A program made the position numbers and the translations under genes. From Alteromonadaceae bacterium (lineage in GTDB: Bacteria; Pseudomonadota; Gammaproteobacteria; Enterobacterales; Alteromonadaceae), in assembly GCA_015487235.1 (NCBI GenBank), contig WFQC01000157.1, positions 1 through 64,000 on the forward strand: DNA of 64,000 nucleotides, read 5' to 3'. The notes under the pieces were generated by a model, which did not search any database, was not told where the DNA came from, and saw only the letters and a program-made list of their open reading frames with translations. Shown in pieces: positions 9,735 to 21,735 of this stretch (its first letter is position 1; each line of letters begins with the position of its first letter).

Positions 9735-10205
9735 TTATTCTCTATGATAAGGGTGATTATTGTTGATGCTCCAAGCGCGATACAAACTTTCAGCAATGAG
9801 TACGCGTACTAAAGGATGTGGTAGTGTTAAAGGTGATAGCGACCACTTTTGCTCTGAGGCTTGAGTACATACAGGTGCTAGGCCTTCGGGGCCGCCCACT
9901 AATAAGGCAACATCTCGGCCATCAAATTGCCAGCGCTCTAGTTGTTTAGCAAGCTGTGGCGTTGTCCATGCTTTACCCGTTACTTCTAAGGTTACAATAC
10001 GGCTTCCTTTGGGAATGGCCGCCAGCATTAATTCTCCTTCTTTGGCTAATATACGGTTAATGTCAGCATTTTTTCCCCGTTTACCCGGCGGAATTTCGAC
10101 TAAATTAAAACTTAAATCTCGTGGAAAACGACGGCTATATTCATTAAAACCTTGGGTGATCCAAGCTGGCATTTTATTACCAACGGCATAAAGGGTTAAC
10201 CGCAT
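9735..10205 (-). CDS. rlmH: 23S rRNA pseudouridine-1915 N3-methyltransferase RlmH
   Basis: SPOUT methyltransferase that modifies pseudouridine 1915 in helix 69 of 23S rRNA on the assembled 70S ribosome. The 156-residue protein shows the trefoil-knot SAM site [11 protein letters not shown] near residues 106-116. Its C-terminal motif [22 protein letters not shown] is followed by [22 protein letters not shown] is the typical N-terminus. It lies between rsfS and mrdA, as in E. coli; it starts 26 bp after the rsfS stop. Confidence 0.97.
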   Translation of the reverse strand: MRLTLYAVGNKMPAWITQGFNEYSRRFPRDLSFNLVEIPPGKRGKNADINRILAKEGELMLAAIPKGSRIVTLEVTGKAWTTPQLAKQLERWQFDGRDVALLVGGPEGLAPVCTQASEQKWSLSPLTLPHPLVRVLIAESLYRAWSINNNHPYHRE

Positions 10206-10231
10206 GTATTATCCTAACAATATGTTTAATT

Positions 10232-10549
10232 TTATTGCCAAAGTTGTTCTAAATTATAGGTGTCGCGTGTTTCTTCTATCATAATATGAACAATGACATC
10301 ACCAAGATCAACTAAAGACCATTCACCTACGTCATTGCCTTCAAGCCCTAAAGGTTCAACGCCTGCAGTACGAGTTTCTGTTACTACATATTGCGCTAAC
10401 GATTTTACATGGCGACTTGAGTTGCCCGTGCAAATAATCATGTAGTCAGCAAAATCGGCTTTGTCTGAAATATTGAGTGTGACAATATCACGGCCTTTCA
10501 TGTCATCTAATTTGTCGGCGACAAATGCGCTTAACGCTTCACTTTGCAA
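10232..10549 (-). CDS. rsfS: Ribosomal silencing factor RsfS
   Basis: Binds ribosomal protein uL14 and blocks joining of the 30S and 50S subunits under starvation. The 105-residue protein has the family segments DMKGRDIVTLNISDKADFADYMII near the N-terminus, then CTGNSSRHV, GLEGNDVGEWSLVDLGDVIVHI and the C-terminal RDTYNLEQLW. It is transcribed with rlmH downstream. The 200 bp upstream carry a truncated palindromic element and then nadD, the usual partner. Confidence 0.96.
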   Translation of the reverse strand: MQSEALSAFVADKLDDMKGRDIVTLNISDKADFADYMIICTGNSSRHVKSLAQYVVTETRTAGVEPLGLEGNDVGEWSLVDLGDVIVHIMIEETRDTYNLEQLWQ

Positions 10550-10591
10550 AATAGTTTTCCTAATAGTTAGTTTACCTGAGTTCTGTTTAAT

Positions 10592-10683
10592 ATATACCCA
10601 TGATACTTCAAGATGCGAGTTTCAGGATGCCTGAGCGATTCATGGTCAAGGCTGAGCTAACAGCAATTTTTACTGGGTAATAG
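10592..10683. repeat. Truncated copy of a palindromic MITE-like element (copy 1)
   Basis: From ATATACCCATGATACTTCAA (10592) to about 10652 the sequence is nearly identical to the first 60 bp of the copy at 47651, and very close to the copy at 36232. The right-hand end is degenerate: only TGGGTAATA near 10675-10683 recalls the conserved CATGGGTATA end. It sits between nadD and rsfS in the middle of a conserved operon and leaves the reading frames intact. Confidence 0.6.
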
Positions 10684-10752
10684 TTTAAACAACCTTCAGA
10701 TTAGTTAATCAAAAAGTCTGGTTGGTAATAATAACATTATTTGTAAACAGAA

Positions 10753-11427
10753 TTAACTGTTATAAAGCTTTTGCTCGACAATATAGTCAAAAACAGCTTC
10801 GGGTAAATGTTGTTTAGCGATTTTAGGTGTGTTGAAGATCTCTCTAATAGCCGTTGATGAAATATCATAATGGTATTCTGGCGCGAGTAAAATACCACCT
10901 GCATCGCATATTTTAGCTTGTGATGGAGATTTTAGTTGATGCTTATTAAGCAGGTTTTTTCCTAAGTCATCAAGGTTCGTTAAAGTATAATTAGGGCGAG
11001 CGCTCACCACTAAATGGCAAAGCTGTAGTATTTTAGGGTAGTGGTGCCAAGTACAAAAATTAATAAAAGAGTCCATTCCGATAAAGAAAAATAATCGGCT
11101 ATTAGGTTGCTCTGCTTTTATTTCTTGTAAGGTTTCTACAGTAAAAGAGGGCGTATTACGGTTTAACTCTCTTGCATCGTAAGTAAAAGTAGGGTATTGC
11201 TGGCAAACTAACTTAACCATTGCTAAACGTTGTTTACTACTTGCATAGGTGGTGGGTTTATGTGGTGGAATATGGGCTGGCATTAATTTGACTTTATCTA
11301 ATGCTAGCCATTTTGCCGCAGCAAGGGTCGGTTTTATATGTCCGTAATGAATGGGGTCGAAAGTGCCGCCTAATATCCCTATATTTTCTGCGTTATTGTT
11401 GCGGTTAACTTGCTTAGTGGTATTCAT
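10753..11427 (-). CDS. nadD: Nicotinate-nucleotide adenylyltransferase NadD
   Basis: Adenylylates nicotinate mononucleotide to deamido-NAD in NAD synthesis. The nucleotidyltransferase motif GILGGTFDPIHYGH lies at about residues 17-30 (T/HxGH superfamily), and the second motif ISSTAIRE is near residue 190. The 224-residue length is typical. Its start overlaps the end of holA by 14 bp, so the two are probably translated together. Cytosolic. Confidence 0.96.
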   Translation of the reverse strand: MNTTKQVNRNNNAENIGILGGTFDPIHYGHIKPTLAAAKWLALDKVKLMPAHIPPHKPTTYASSKQRLAMVKLVCQQYPTFTYDARELNRNTPSFTVETLQEIKAEQPNSRLFFFIGMDSFINFCTWHHYPKILQLCHLVVSARPNYTLTNLDDLGKNLLNKHQLKSPSQAKICDAGGILLAPEYHYDISSTAIREIFNTPKIAKQHLPEAVFDYIVEQKLYNS

Positions 11428-12457
11428 AATTTAAAGCTAAGTGTTGTAAAGTATCACCATGATATAAACTAATACAAACGTCGGCTAATAAAATATAAGG
11501 GTTGAATTCGCTACTTGTTTTACTGAGCAAGTCGGTCTCTGCTAATCGAGCTAAAGCAAGGCGTAGCGATGAAAGTGGTATATTCGCTAAGGCTTGTTGA
11601 TACAAAGGCTTGCGCTTATCCCAAATGCGATACTCTTTAAATAGTGCAGCTTGGCTTGTTCCCTGCGTTTGCATTGTTTTCATGGCTAATAATTGCTTAA
11701 TTTCTTTATGAATAAACCAAATTAATTGATTGGTGTTTACACCTTGTTGTTGTTGTTGATCAAGAATTTTGATCACTTTTTTTAAATTACCCGCTAATAA
11801 GGCGTCAGTAAGCTGAAAAGGATTAAATTTGGCTTGATTAATAATTAACGCTTCGGCTTTTTCTAAACTGATGGGTTGTTGACCAAATAATATTGCCAGT
11901 TTTTGTAACTCTTGCTCTAGAGCTAAAATATTGCCAGAAAATAACTCAACTAATAAGGGGATTATTTGTTGATCAAGCTGTAAACCCAGTTGTTTAATTT
12001 GTTGTTGTAGCCACTGTTGTAAGGCGCGACCTTCTATATCATATAAGGGTAGGTAACAACCTTGCTCGGCTAAACGCTTAAACCATTTGCGGTTTGCTGT
12101 TGGGGCATCAAGCTTGTTGCCATGAAATAATAAAATAACATCATTATGTAGTTGTTCACTGAGTGTCAGTAATGCTTTAGCGCCTTTATCTCCGACTTTA
12201 TTCGTGACGAACTCTACTTCAATAATACGCTGATTAGCAAATAAACTTAGTGCACTGTATTCATCTATAAGTTGTTGCCAGTCAAACTTATCATCAGCAG
12301 TAAAACGAATTAGTTCATTAAAACCTTGGGCTTTGGCCTGTTGTTTTATTTGCATTAAACTGTTGTTTTTTTGCCATGCTTCATCACCAAATACTAACCA
12401 TACTGGCTTTATGCCTTGGTTAAGCGTATTACTTAATTGGTTATGATAAATTTTCAT
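11414..12457 (-). CDS. holA: DNA polymerase III delta subunit HolA
   Basis: Clamp-loader subunit that opens the beta sliding clamp. The 347-residue protein has the N-terminal pattern MKIYHNQL, then the VWLVFGDEAWQ segment and a D-x-Q-Q-L-I-D-E-Y stretch, followed by the collar domain with Q/L-rich helices (LLADVCISLYHG at the C-terminus). A GTG two codons upstream (12463) is also open, but the ATG at 12457 aligns with E. coli HolA. It lies 14 bp after the lptE stop and overlaps nadD. It is unusually rich in Gln in the middle third (QQQQQG), as is common in this group. Confidence 0.93.
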   Translation of the reverse strand: MKIYHNQLSNTLNQGIKPVWLVFGDEAWQKNNSLMQIKQQAKAQGFNELIRFTADDKFDWQQLIDEYSALSLFANQRIIEVEFVTNKVGDKGAKALLTLSEQLHNDVILLFHGNKLDAPTANRKWFKRLAEQGCYLPLYDIEGRALQQWLQQQIKQLGLQLDQQIIPLLVELFSGNILALEQELQKLAILFGQQPISLEKAEALIINQAKFNPFQLTDALLAGNLKKVIKILDQQQQQGVNTNQLIWFIHKEIKQLLAMKTMQTQGTSQAALFKEYRIWDKRKPLYQQALANIPLSSLRLALARLAETDLLSKTSSEFNPYILLADVCISLYHGDTLQHLALNYEYH

Positions 12458-12471
12458 AGGCACGCAGTATT

Positions 12472-12975
12472 TTACAAGGTAATACTTGCCATGTTACGCA
12501 AAATTCTATCAGCTGCTTGGCGCCGCATTTCACTTAACATTAAAGACAATTCTCGACTTTTAGCTAAGGCATTATCAGGATCATCTTGATAATCTCGTGT
12601 TAGTTCAAAACTGAACTTTAATGCTTCTTTATTAGGTAAGCTTAGTTGATAATTTACTGTATAAATAATTTCATATTCAGCTACTTGGCCATTATCAAAT
12701 ACTGATAAAGTTCTACGATCAAGCTTATCAGCTAAAATACGTAACTCAGGTGTTTTTGATTGAGGGCGATTAAGTATTTTTACATGATTTACTTGTAAAT
12801 GTTTTTTTACCAAACGCGTTAATTCGCCGTGAGTGTCAACAGAACTCACGTATAAGGTTTGTAGTTGCGGAGCAAGTAAATAATCACCCCGTAGTTTAAA
12901 ACCACAAGCATTGAGCAACATAGTGCTTAGTAACATACTAAGCACTATGAGTTGTTTTTTATAACCGTTAAGCAT
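12472..12975 (-). CDS. lptE: LPS-assembly lipoprotein LptE
   Basis: Plugs the LptD barrel and helps insert lipopolysaccharide into the outer membrane. The signal peptide ends in the lipobox LLNAC (Cys24), followed by GFKLRGDY, the usual LptE beginning. A C-terminal helix with M-R-R-Q-A-A-D-R-I-L-R is also typical. At 167 residues the length is normal. The gene begins 2 bp after the leuS stop, which implies coupled expression, and is followed by holA, the same order as in E. coli. Confidence 0.94.
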   Translation of the reverse strand: MLNGYKKQLIVLSMLLSTMLLNACGFKLRGDYLLAPQLQTLYVSSVDTHGELTRLVKKHLQVNHVKILNRPQSKTPELRILADKLDRRTLSVFDNGQVAEYEIIYTVNYQLSLPNKEALKFSFELTRDYQDDPDNALAKSRELSLMLSEMRRQAADRILRNMASITL

Positions 12976-12977
12976 TG

Positions 12978-15590
<2,613 letters not shown>

Positions 15591-15767
15591 TCACCTCGTC
15601 ATGTTGGCTATAAAATAGCACAAGAAAGTACATAAAGAGGCAGACAAAATTATCCCGCTAGAATACCTTATCTTATAGTTAAACAACAAGATAAATAATT
15701 CGCTTCATTATTAATTTATCGGTATATACTTGATATAAAGTACTCACTATTATTTTTAGGAAAGCCG

Positions 15768-16259
15768 ATGAATGAACCAAAAAATGATTTAACTAAATTT
15801 TATCAGCAATTAACTACATGGTTTAACGAAGTAAAAGAGCAACAACTAACCTCGTTAGTTGAAATTATAGAACAAGCTAAAAAATACCTAAGCGCTGCTG
15901 AAAATTTACCTGAAGAAAAGGTAAAACAATTTGTTGATAACTTAAAATATGATCTGGTGCAATTTTACCAACAGTCAAAAAATGAAGCACAGCATTCTGT
16001 TTATTTAGGTTTGCTTAATGAAACCTTTTGGAGTGAACTAGCGAAAATTACTGACGTGACTCAGGTTGAATGGGCTGAATTAGTAGAAGATTTTCAGCAT
16101 GATGGTATTTACCATGTTGGTGATATTATTGGTTTTGGTGTGTTAGTGTGTCAGCAATGTCAGTATGAAATTGAATATACCCATGTTAGTGAGGTTATTC
16201 CTTGTCCTAAGTGTCAACACACCACCTTTACTAGGCATAGTTTAAGTGAAAACAGTTAA
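15768..16259 (+). CDS. ybeL: Zinc-ribbon protein YbeL (DUF1451)
   Basis: This 163-residue protein of the YbeL/DUF1451 family has unknown function. The first 110 residues are predicted helical and charged, possibly coiled coil. The C-terminus has a four-cysteine zinc ribbon: CQQC at about residues 127-130 and CPKC at about 146-149. It is divergent from leuS, as in E. coli. ATG start, with an AGGAAAG ribosome binding site about 5 nt upstream. Confidence 0.9.
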   Translation: MNEPKNDLTKFYQQLTTWFNEVKEQQLTSLVEIIEQAKKYLSAAENLPEEKVKQFVDNLKYDLVQFYQQSKNEAQHSVYLGLLNETFWSELAKITDVTQVEWAELVEDFQHDGIYHVGDIIGFGVLVCQQCQYEIEYTHVSEVIPCPKCQHTTFTRHSLSENS

Positions 16260-16359
16260 ATTGAATACAGCACATATATTTATTGATAATCTACTGATTC
16301 AAAGTAAAATTGCCAGCCTTTGCAGTTAAAAATGAAAATACTTGATTTAAAAGGTTTAT

Positions 16360-18768
16360 ATGACTAAAGCCACTATCTCGCCGTCAACAAAAGATTTATT
16401 GCGTTTACCAACTCATTTACTCACAGCAGAATTGACGAATTCAGTTGTTGTACACCTTGATGATAGCGAAGAAGTAGAGCAAGGCTTTTTTGGGCATGAA
16501 CGCGCTAAAGAAGCGTTAGAATTTGGTTTGTCGATGGATACGGTTGGTTTTAATGTTTTCGCTATGGGCGAGCAAGGTACAGGCAGGCAAACCTTAATAA
16601 AACAAATGCTTTCATCACTTGCCACGCAACAAGAAACCCCACCAGAGTGGTGTTATATCAATAATTTTGATGAAAGCCACGCCCCCCAAAAGCTTTATTT
16701 AAGCCCTGGTAACGGTAAACAGTTACTGGCAAGAATGAATACCTTTATTGATGAATTGCTAGATCTTTTTCCTGAAATATTTGATAACCCTGGTTATCAA
16801 CGACAAAAGGCCGCAATAGATCGTGCTTTTAATCAAAAATATGACCAAGCCATTGCTAAAGTAGAACAAACCGCATTAAACAGTGGCGTTTCTTTATACG
16901 AAGAAGACGGTGAAATAGGTTTTTCACCAATGGTTGACGGTAAACCGCTAAATGATAAAGAATTTGCCAACTTAACCGAGCAACAACGCGAGCAGTTTTA
17001 TCAAGTATTAGCTGATTTAGAAGCCTTATTATCAGAGCAATTATTAGAGCTGCCGTTATGGAAGCGAGTTTCATCAGATAAGTTAAGAAAGCTAAAATAT
17101 GATACCACTGAGCAAAGTATTAAACCTTTGTTGAAAGAACTAGAGCATGAGTTTTCGAACAACTTAGGCATATTAAAATACCTTAAAAAAGTTAAAGAAC
17201 ATATTGTTGATGCGGTGCTTGAAATTTTAGTTGATAACCGTGATGAGCATGTTAACGATAAAGAATTACGCAAATTAATGGTAGAACGTTTTCTACCTAA
17301 CTTATTGGTAGCTCGAGAGCAAAATACAGGGGCGCCTGTTGTTTACGAACAAAATCCTACCTATCAAAATTTATTTGGTCATATTGATTTTTCTACCTTT
17401 AAAGGGAGCACTTATACCAGTTATCGCTTAATTCGCGCCGGAGCGTTACATCGTGCCAATGGCGGCTATATTTTGCTTGATGCAGACAAGCTTCTTAGCC
17501 AACCTTTGGTATGGTCACGTTTAAAGCTTGCCTTAAAAACAGGGCAAATTGCGATGGAAAACCCCTATACTGAATATATGCAAACAGGCATGTATAGTTT
17601 ACAACCTGATAAAATTCCTCTAAAAGTTAAAGTGGTACTATTAGGTGATCCTGAAATTTATTATACCTTACAAGAATATGATCAAGAATTTACCGAACTC
17701 TTTCGCGTATTAGCCGACTTTGATCGTCATTTAGAAAAAAACCAAGATAACTTACAAGCTTATGCCAAACTTATTCGCCAGCGTGCGCAACAGCTGCACT
17801 ATCCAAACATTGCAGATGATGCCATTGTAGCGCTTGTACGATACGCTTTAAGACGGGCAGAGCATCAGCAAAAAATATCTGCTAATATCGTACAGGTTAA
17901 TGATGTGCTTGATGAAGCCTTTTACTTGTGGAAGAAGAATAATGGAGGCGATAGCTTACATGCAGAGCACATACAACAAGCTTTAGCGGCTAAAAAAAGA
18001 CGAACAGGGCGTTTAAGTGAAGCTTGGCTTAGCGAGATAAAAGAGCAACAAGTGCTTATTAGCACAGAAGGTAAGCAAGTTGGCAAGGTTAACGGCTTAA
18101 CCGTTTTAGAAATAGGCGATAGCGTTTTTGGCACACCAGCACGTATTACCGCTACAGTTTATGCTGGTTCGCAAGGTGTAACTGACATTGAGCGAGAAGT
18201 AGAGCTAGGCAAATCAATTCACTCAAAAGGTATTTTACTGTTAACAGGTTACTTAGGTCATAAATATGGTCAAGAATTTCCTGTTTCTATTTCGGCAAAT
18301 TTAGCTATTGAACAATCTTATGGTCATATTGACGGAGATAGCGCCTCAATGGCCGAACTTTGCGCACTTATTTCGGCAATAACACAAATACCCATAGATC
18401 AAGGGATCGCCATTACTGGTTCAATTAATCAACATGGTGAAGTGCAATCTATTGGCGGCGTTAACGAAAAAATAGAGGGCTTCTTTCAGCTCTGCCAAGA
18501 CAAAGGGTTAACGGGTGAGCAAGGCGTTATTATACCAAAAACCAATGTGATCAACTTAATGCTCAGTGATGAGGTGATTCACGCAGTCAAGCAAGGATTA
18601 TTTTCAATTTATGCCGTTGAAGTGATTGACCAAGCACTCGAAATATTAATGTCGTACCCTGCAGGCATAAAAAGTAAAACAAAACGTTACCCTCGAAAAT
18701 CGATTCATGGTTTAGCTTTAAGTAAGCTCTCCGCTTTTTCGGCTATGCTAAATGGAGATGAAGATTAA
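16360..18768 (+). CDS. Lon-like ATP-dependent protease (LonB/YcbZ family)
   Basis: Predicted AAA+ serine protease of the Lon-related family (E. coli YcbZ). In 802 residues it carries a degenerate P-loop (AMGEQGTGRQT) at about 68-78, an ATPase region with DADKLLSQPLVW and VVLLGDPEIYY near 360-430, and a Lon protease domain in the last 220 residues. The proteolytic dyad is the Ser in GDSASMAEL, near residue 654, with the Lys in GGVNEKIEGF, near 697. It has no membrane segments, unlike archaeal LonB, so it is likely cytosolic. It stands alone between ybeL and a PilZ gene, with about 100 bp on each side. Confidence 0.9.
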   Translation: MTKATISPSTKDLLRLPTHLLTAELTNSVVVHLDDSEEVEQGFFGHERAKEALEFGLSMDTVGFNVFAMGEQGTGRQTLIKQMLSSLATQQETPPEWCYINNFDESHAPQKLYLSPGNGKQLLARMNTFIDELLDLFPEIFDNPGYQRQKAAIDRAFNQKYDQAIAKVEQTALNSGVSLYEEDGEIGFSPMVDGKPLNDKEFANLTEQQREQFYQVLADLEALLSEQLLELPLWKRVSSDKLRKLKYDTTEQSIKPLLKELEHEFSNNLGILKYLKKVKEHIVDAVLEILVDNRDEHVNDKELRKLMVERFLPNLLVAREQNTGAPVVYEQNPTYQNLFGHIDFSTFKGSTYTSYRLIRAGALHRANGGYILLDADKLLSQPLVWSRLKLALKTGQIAMENPYTEYMQTGMYSLQPDKIPLKVKVVLLGDPEIYYTLQEYDQEFTELFRVLADFDRHLEKNQDNLQAYAKLIRQRAQQLHYPNIADDAIVALVRYALRRAEHQQKISANIVQVNDVLDEAFYLWKKNNGGDSLHAEHIQQALAAKKRRTGRLSEAWLSEIKEQQVLISTEGKQVGKVNGLTVLEIGDSVFGTPARITATVYAGSQGVTDIEREVELGKSIHSKGILLLTGYLGHKYGQEFPVSISANLAIEQSYGHIDGDSASMAELCALISAITQIPIDQGIAITGSINQHGEVQSIGGVNEKIEGFFQLCQDKGLTGEQGVIIPKTNVINLMLSDEVIHAVKQGLFSIYAVEVIDQALEILMSYPAGIKSKTKRYPRKSIHGLALSKLSAFSAMLNGDED

Positions 18769-18870
18769 CGTATTTACCTTGTTAAGTAGAGCATAAAAAT
18801 CTTGTGGAATTAAAAACGAGATGATAATTTAACCGATAGAATATAATCACAAGGATTATAAGGAAGTATT

Positions 18871-19563
18871 GTGGCTGTTGAACCTAAAGCAGAGTTTACT
18901 ATTGAAGAAACAAATATTTTTGAGTTGTTACCAGGTAAAATGCTTGATGTGCAGCTTAATTACCCTGTAAAAGTTCGTATTAAAATTCCTCTTATTGGCT
19001 ATTCTCTTGGCAAATATATTATTCTGAAATACCCTTGTGAACAAAAATACGGCAATTATCGCGATGTATTAATTGAAGGTAATGTAGCGATTGTTCGCTA
19101 TTTAGTTGAAGGAGAGCATGGAAAATGCTTCGCGTTTCGTTCAACCATTAGTTATATCACCAAATACCCAGATAAACTGTTAGTGTTAACTTATCCTGAT
19201 AAAATTGAAAACCGTCAGTTGCGTGTACAACAACGGGTTACTACTCATTTACCCGCCTCAATTACGGTAACTAATGAAGATCCTAGCTTACAAGACGTAA
19301 AAATTAACGGCATTATTAGCGATATATCAACTAAAGGTTGCGGGTTTTCTTTCAAAACAGACAAAAGCAGTGTTGTGGTTAATAAACGAGATATTTTTGT
19401 GTGCGTACCGATCGCAGACGGCGACGACATTAAAATATTGGCGAAAGTATGTAATAGCCGCAATGAAGGCGGTAAAGTTAATGTAGGCATTCAATTTAAA
19501 GACGAAGATGAACAAGTAAAAGAGTTGCTTGAACGCTTATTTATCGATCCCAATGCATTGTAG
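18871..19563 (+). CDS. PilZ-domain protein with YcgR-type N-terminal domain
   Basis: Probable cyclic-di-GMP receptor. In 230 residues an N-terminal beta-rich domain (about 20-110; GYSLGKYIILKYP, AIVRYLVEG) resembles the YcgR flagellar-brake N-domain. A PilZ domain (about 115-225) has a basic RQLRVQQR stretch where RxxxR is expected and a D-I-S-T-K-G-C-G-F motif standing for (D/N)xSxxG. The start is GTG at 18871, with AAGGAAG about 7 nt upstream. No flagellar gene is near, so its target is unknown. Confidence 0.85.
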   Translation: MAVEPKAEFTIEETNIFELLPGKMLDVQLNYPVKVRIKIPLIGYSLGKYIILKYPCEQKYGNYRDVLIEGNVAIVRYLVEGEHGKCFAFRSTISYITKYPDKLLVLTYPDKIENRQLRVQQRVTTHLPASITVTNEDPSLQDVKINGIISDISTKGCGFSFKTDKSSVVVNKRDIFVCVPIADGDDIKILAKVCNSRNEGGKVNVGIQFKDEDEQVKELLERLFIDPNAL

Positions 19564-19913
19564 TTATTTGTAATAAGCAGTAAATTAATCGTGGTCTAAC
19601 AATGTGTTTGTTGTTGTCTAATATTGAAATATCCCCTTACAGAGTTGCCCATCTTCACATTTTACACAATTTCTCCTTGCTTTATTTTGAGAACACTGTA
19701 GTATTCGCGCCTCGATTATAGCTATGAGTTATGATCCTATTTTGAGTGAGGTTATACCGCCCACTAGACTTATTACAAGCTAATAACATCTTTATTTAGC
19801 AATCAACTGTGTGTCACTAATTAGCTTATATTAGCGACCTGCCAAAAGTCTTCCCGGTGGATTCCCTCGTAATTTACGCAGGAATATTCCTGCCTTAGAG
19901 AAGACGAAAATCT
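19564..19913 (+). promoter_or_regulatory. Long structured leader upstream of deaD
   Basis: These 350 bp have no gene. Near the 3' end GTCTTC (19848-19853) can pair with GAAGAC (19900-19905), enclosing a perfect 16-bp palindrome GCAGGAATATTCCTGC (19878-19893) that forms its own hairpin. GAGAAG at 19898-19903, the only Shine-Dalgarno-like stretch before the deaD ATG (19914), lies mostly inside the closing stem. This suggests that translation depends on unfolding, in keeping with the long regulated leaders known for cold-shock helicases. The part from 19564 to about 19800 shows nothing I can assign. Confidence 0.55.
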
Positions 19914-21689
19914 ATGACTGATATGAACAATGCCACTATTGGCTTTGACGCTTTAGGCTTGCCTGAAAATTTATTAACCGCTTTAGCTAATATGGGCTTT
20001 ACCAGTGCCACGGCAATTCAAGCACAAACTATTCCTCCTTTATTAGCGGGTAAAGACGTACTAGGTGAAGCACAAACGGGTACGGGCAAAACAGCAGCGT
20101 TTGGTTTACCAGCTTTAGCTCAAATTGATACTAGCATTCGCAAGCCACAATTAATGGTATTGGCGCCAACGCGAGAGCTTGCTATTCAAGTGGCAGAAGC
20201 TATAGAAAGCTTTGCCAAAAATATTAAGGGGCTGAAAGTGGCTACCTTATATGGTGGGCAATCTTATGGGCCACAATTTTCACAATTAGAGCGTGGCGCG
20301 CAAGTTGTTGTTGGAACACCAGGGCGTTTAATGGATCACTTACGCCGCAAAAGCCTCAATTTATCTCATTTATCTTTTTGTGTATTAGATGAAGCTGATG
20401 AAATGCTGAATATGGGCTTTTTAGATGACATTGAGTGGATACTTGAGCATTTACCTGAAAAAGTGCAAATGGCATTGTTTTCAGCAACTATGCCCGCTTC
20501 TATTCGCAAAATAGCTAATCGCTTTTTAAAATCGCCAGAGCATATCAAAGTAGCGGCGGTAAATAAGGCGAAAGCTAATATTAAACAATACGCATGGAAG
20601 GTGAGTGGTATTAATAAAAATACTGCATTAGAGCGTATTGCAGAAACCTTTGATTACGATGGTATGATAATTTTTGTGCGTACTCGTAATGATACGGTAA
20701 GCGTTGCTGAGCATTTAGAAAGTTTTGGTTACGCTGCCGCGGCAATTAATGGTGATATGAACCAAGCGCAACGTGAGCGTACGGTTGAGCAAATGAAATC
20801 GGGTAAATTATCGATTTTAGTGGCGACCGATGTTGTAGCGCGTGGATTAGATATTCCTCGTATTGATTTAGTGATAAATTATGATTTACCGGGTGATAAT
20901 GAAGCTTATGTTCATCGTATAGGGCGTACAGGTCGTGCTGGTCGTAGCGGTACGTCAATTGCGTTTGTTCGACCTCGTGAAATGTATTCATTACGTCATT
21001 ATGAGCGTTTAACTAACGGTACCATTGAACCTTACGAGCTACCAAGTATTCAAGAAATAGGTAAAGCACGTATTGAAAAAACACGTGTTGAATTGGCTAA
21101 TTTAGTTGCATCAAAAGACCTATCGGCCATGCGTGAAATTATTGAAAATATGGCTAATGAGTCGGAACTTTCATTGGCTGACTTAGCCGCGGCTTTATTG
21201 TATCAAAAACAAATTAAACAGCCATTACAGCCTAAAGAAGATCCAAGACCTCGTCGTGAAAGCCGAGATCGTTTTGATCGCGATAATCGAGACAGTCGTG
21301 GTAACCGAGGCCGACGTGATGATCGTGGTAACCGTGGTGAAAGAACTGAACGTGGTGAAAGAACACGTAAGCCTAAAGTTGCACGTACCGATATTGACTG
21401 GCAGTCATACCGTTTAGAAGTCGGTAAAGAGCACGGTGCGAAACCGGGTGATATTGTTGGAGCTATTGCCAATGAAATTTCATTAGACAGTAGTTATATT
21501 GGGCAGATCAGCCTGCATGATCGTCACACCATTGTTCAATTACCTAAAGGTATGCCGAAAAAATCATTTGAACAATTGAAAAAGGTTAAAATTCGTCGTC
21601 AATCACTTGAAATTTCTGTGTCAGATTCACCTATTGCGACAATGAAACCACGTCGTAGCCCGCGCAAAGACAAACCTAGAGCAAGTTAA
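19914..21689 (+). CDS. deaD: DEAD-box ATP-dependent RNA helicase DeaD/CsdA
   Basis: Unwinds RNA during ribosome assembly and mRNA turnover, especially in the cold. In 591 residues all helicase motifs are present: the Q motif near 25-40, AQTGTGKT near 57-64, PTRELA near 85, DEAD in VLDEADEML near 160, SAT near 191, and HRIGRTGRAGR near 337. An Arg/Asp/Gly-rich linker (about 440-490) links to a DbpA-type RNA-binding domain (about 495-565; GAKPGDIVGAIANE, SSYIGQISLHD). The C-terminal tail is basic. It follows a structured leader and ends in a clear terminator, so it is a single-gene unit. Confidence 0.96.
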   Translation: MTDMNNATIGFDALGLPENLLTALANMGFTSATAIQAQTIPPLLAGKDVLGEAQTGTGKTAAFGLPALAQIDTSIRKPQLMVLAPTRELAIQVAEAIESFAKNIKGLKVATLYGGQSYGPQFSQLERGAQVVVGTPGRLMDHLRRKSLNLSHLSFCVLDEADEMLNMGFLDDIEWILEHLPEKVQMALFSATMPASIRKIANRFLKSPEHIKVAAVNKAKANIKQYAWKVSGINKNTALERIAETFDYDGMIIFVRTRNDTVSVAEHLESFGYAAAAINGDMNQAQRERTVEQMKSGKLSILVATDVVARGLDIPRIDLVINYDLPGDNEAYVHRIGRTGRAGRSGTSIAFVRPREMYSLRHYERLTNGTIEPYELPSIQEIGKARIEKTRVELANLVASKDLSAMREIIENMANESELSLADLAAALLYQKQIKQPLQPKEDPRPRRESRDRFDRDNRDSRGNRGRRDDRGNRGERTERGERTRKPKVARTDIDWQSYRLEVGKEHGAKPGDIVGAIANEISLDSSYIGQISLHDRHTIVQLPKGMPKKSFEQLKKVKIRRQSLEISVSDSPIATMKPRRSPRKDKPRAS

Positions 21690-21710
21690 TTGTAATGTTC
21701 TACTCAGTAA

Positions 21711-21735
21711 AAGGCACGAAGAGTGCCTTTTTTAT
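21711..21735 (+). terminator. Rho-independent terminator of deaD
   Basis: AAGGCAC (21711-21717) pairs with GTGCCTT (21723-21729) around a 5-nt loop and is followed by a T-run, 21 bp beyond the deaD stop. Confidence 0.9.

Noticed and set aside
16413-18134. Minus-strand ORFs inside the Lon-like gene
   Set aside because: They are shadows of the protease frame, with no start signals or family features.
21203-21472. A Ser/Arg/Leu-rich minus-strand ORF inside deaD
   Set aside because: It is the antisense of the Arg/Asp/Gly linker of DeaD and a composition artefact.
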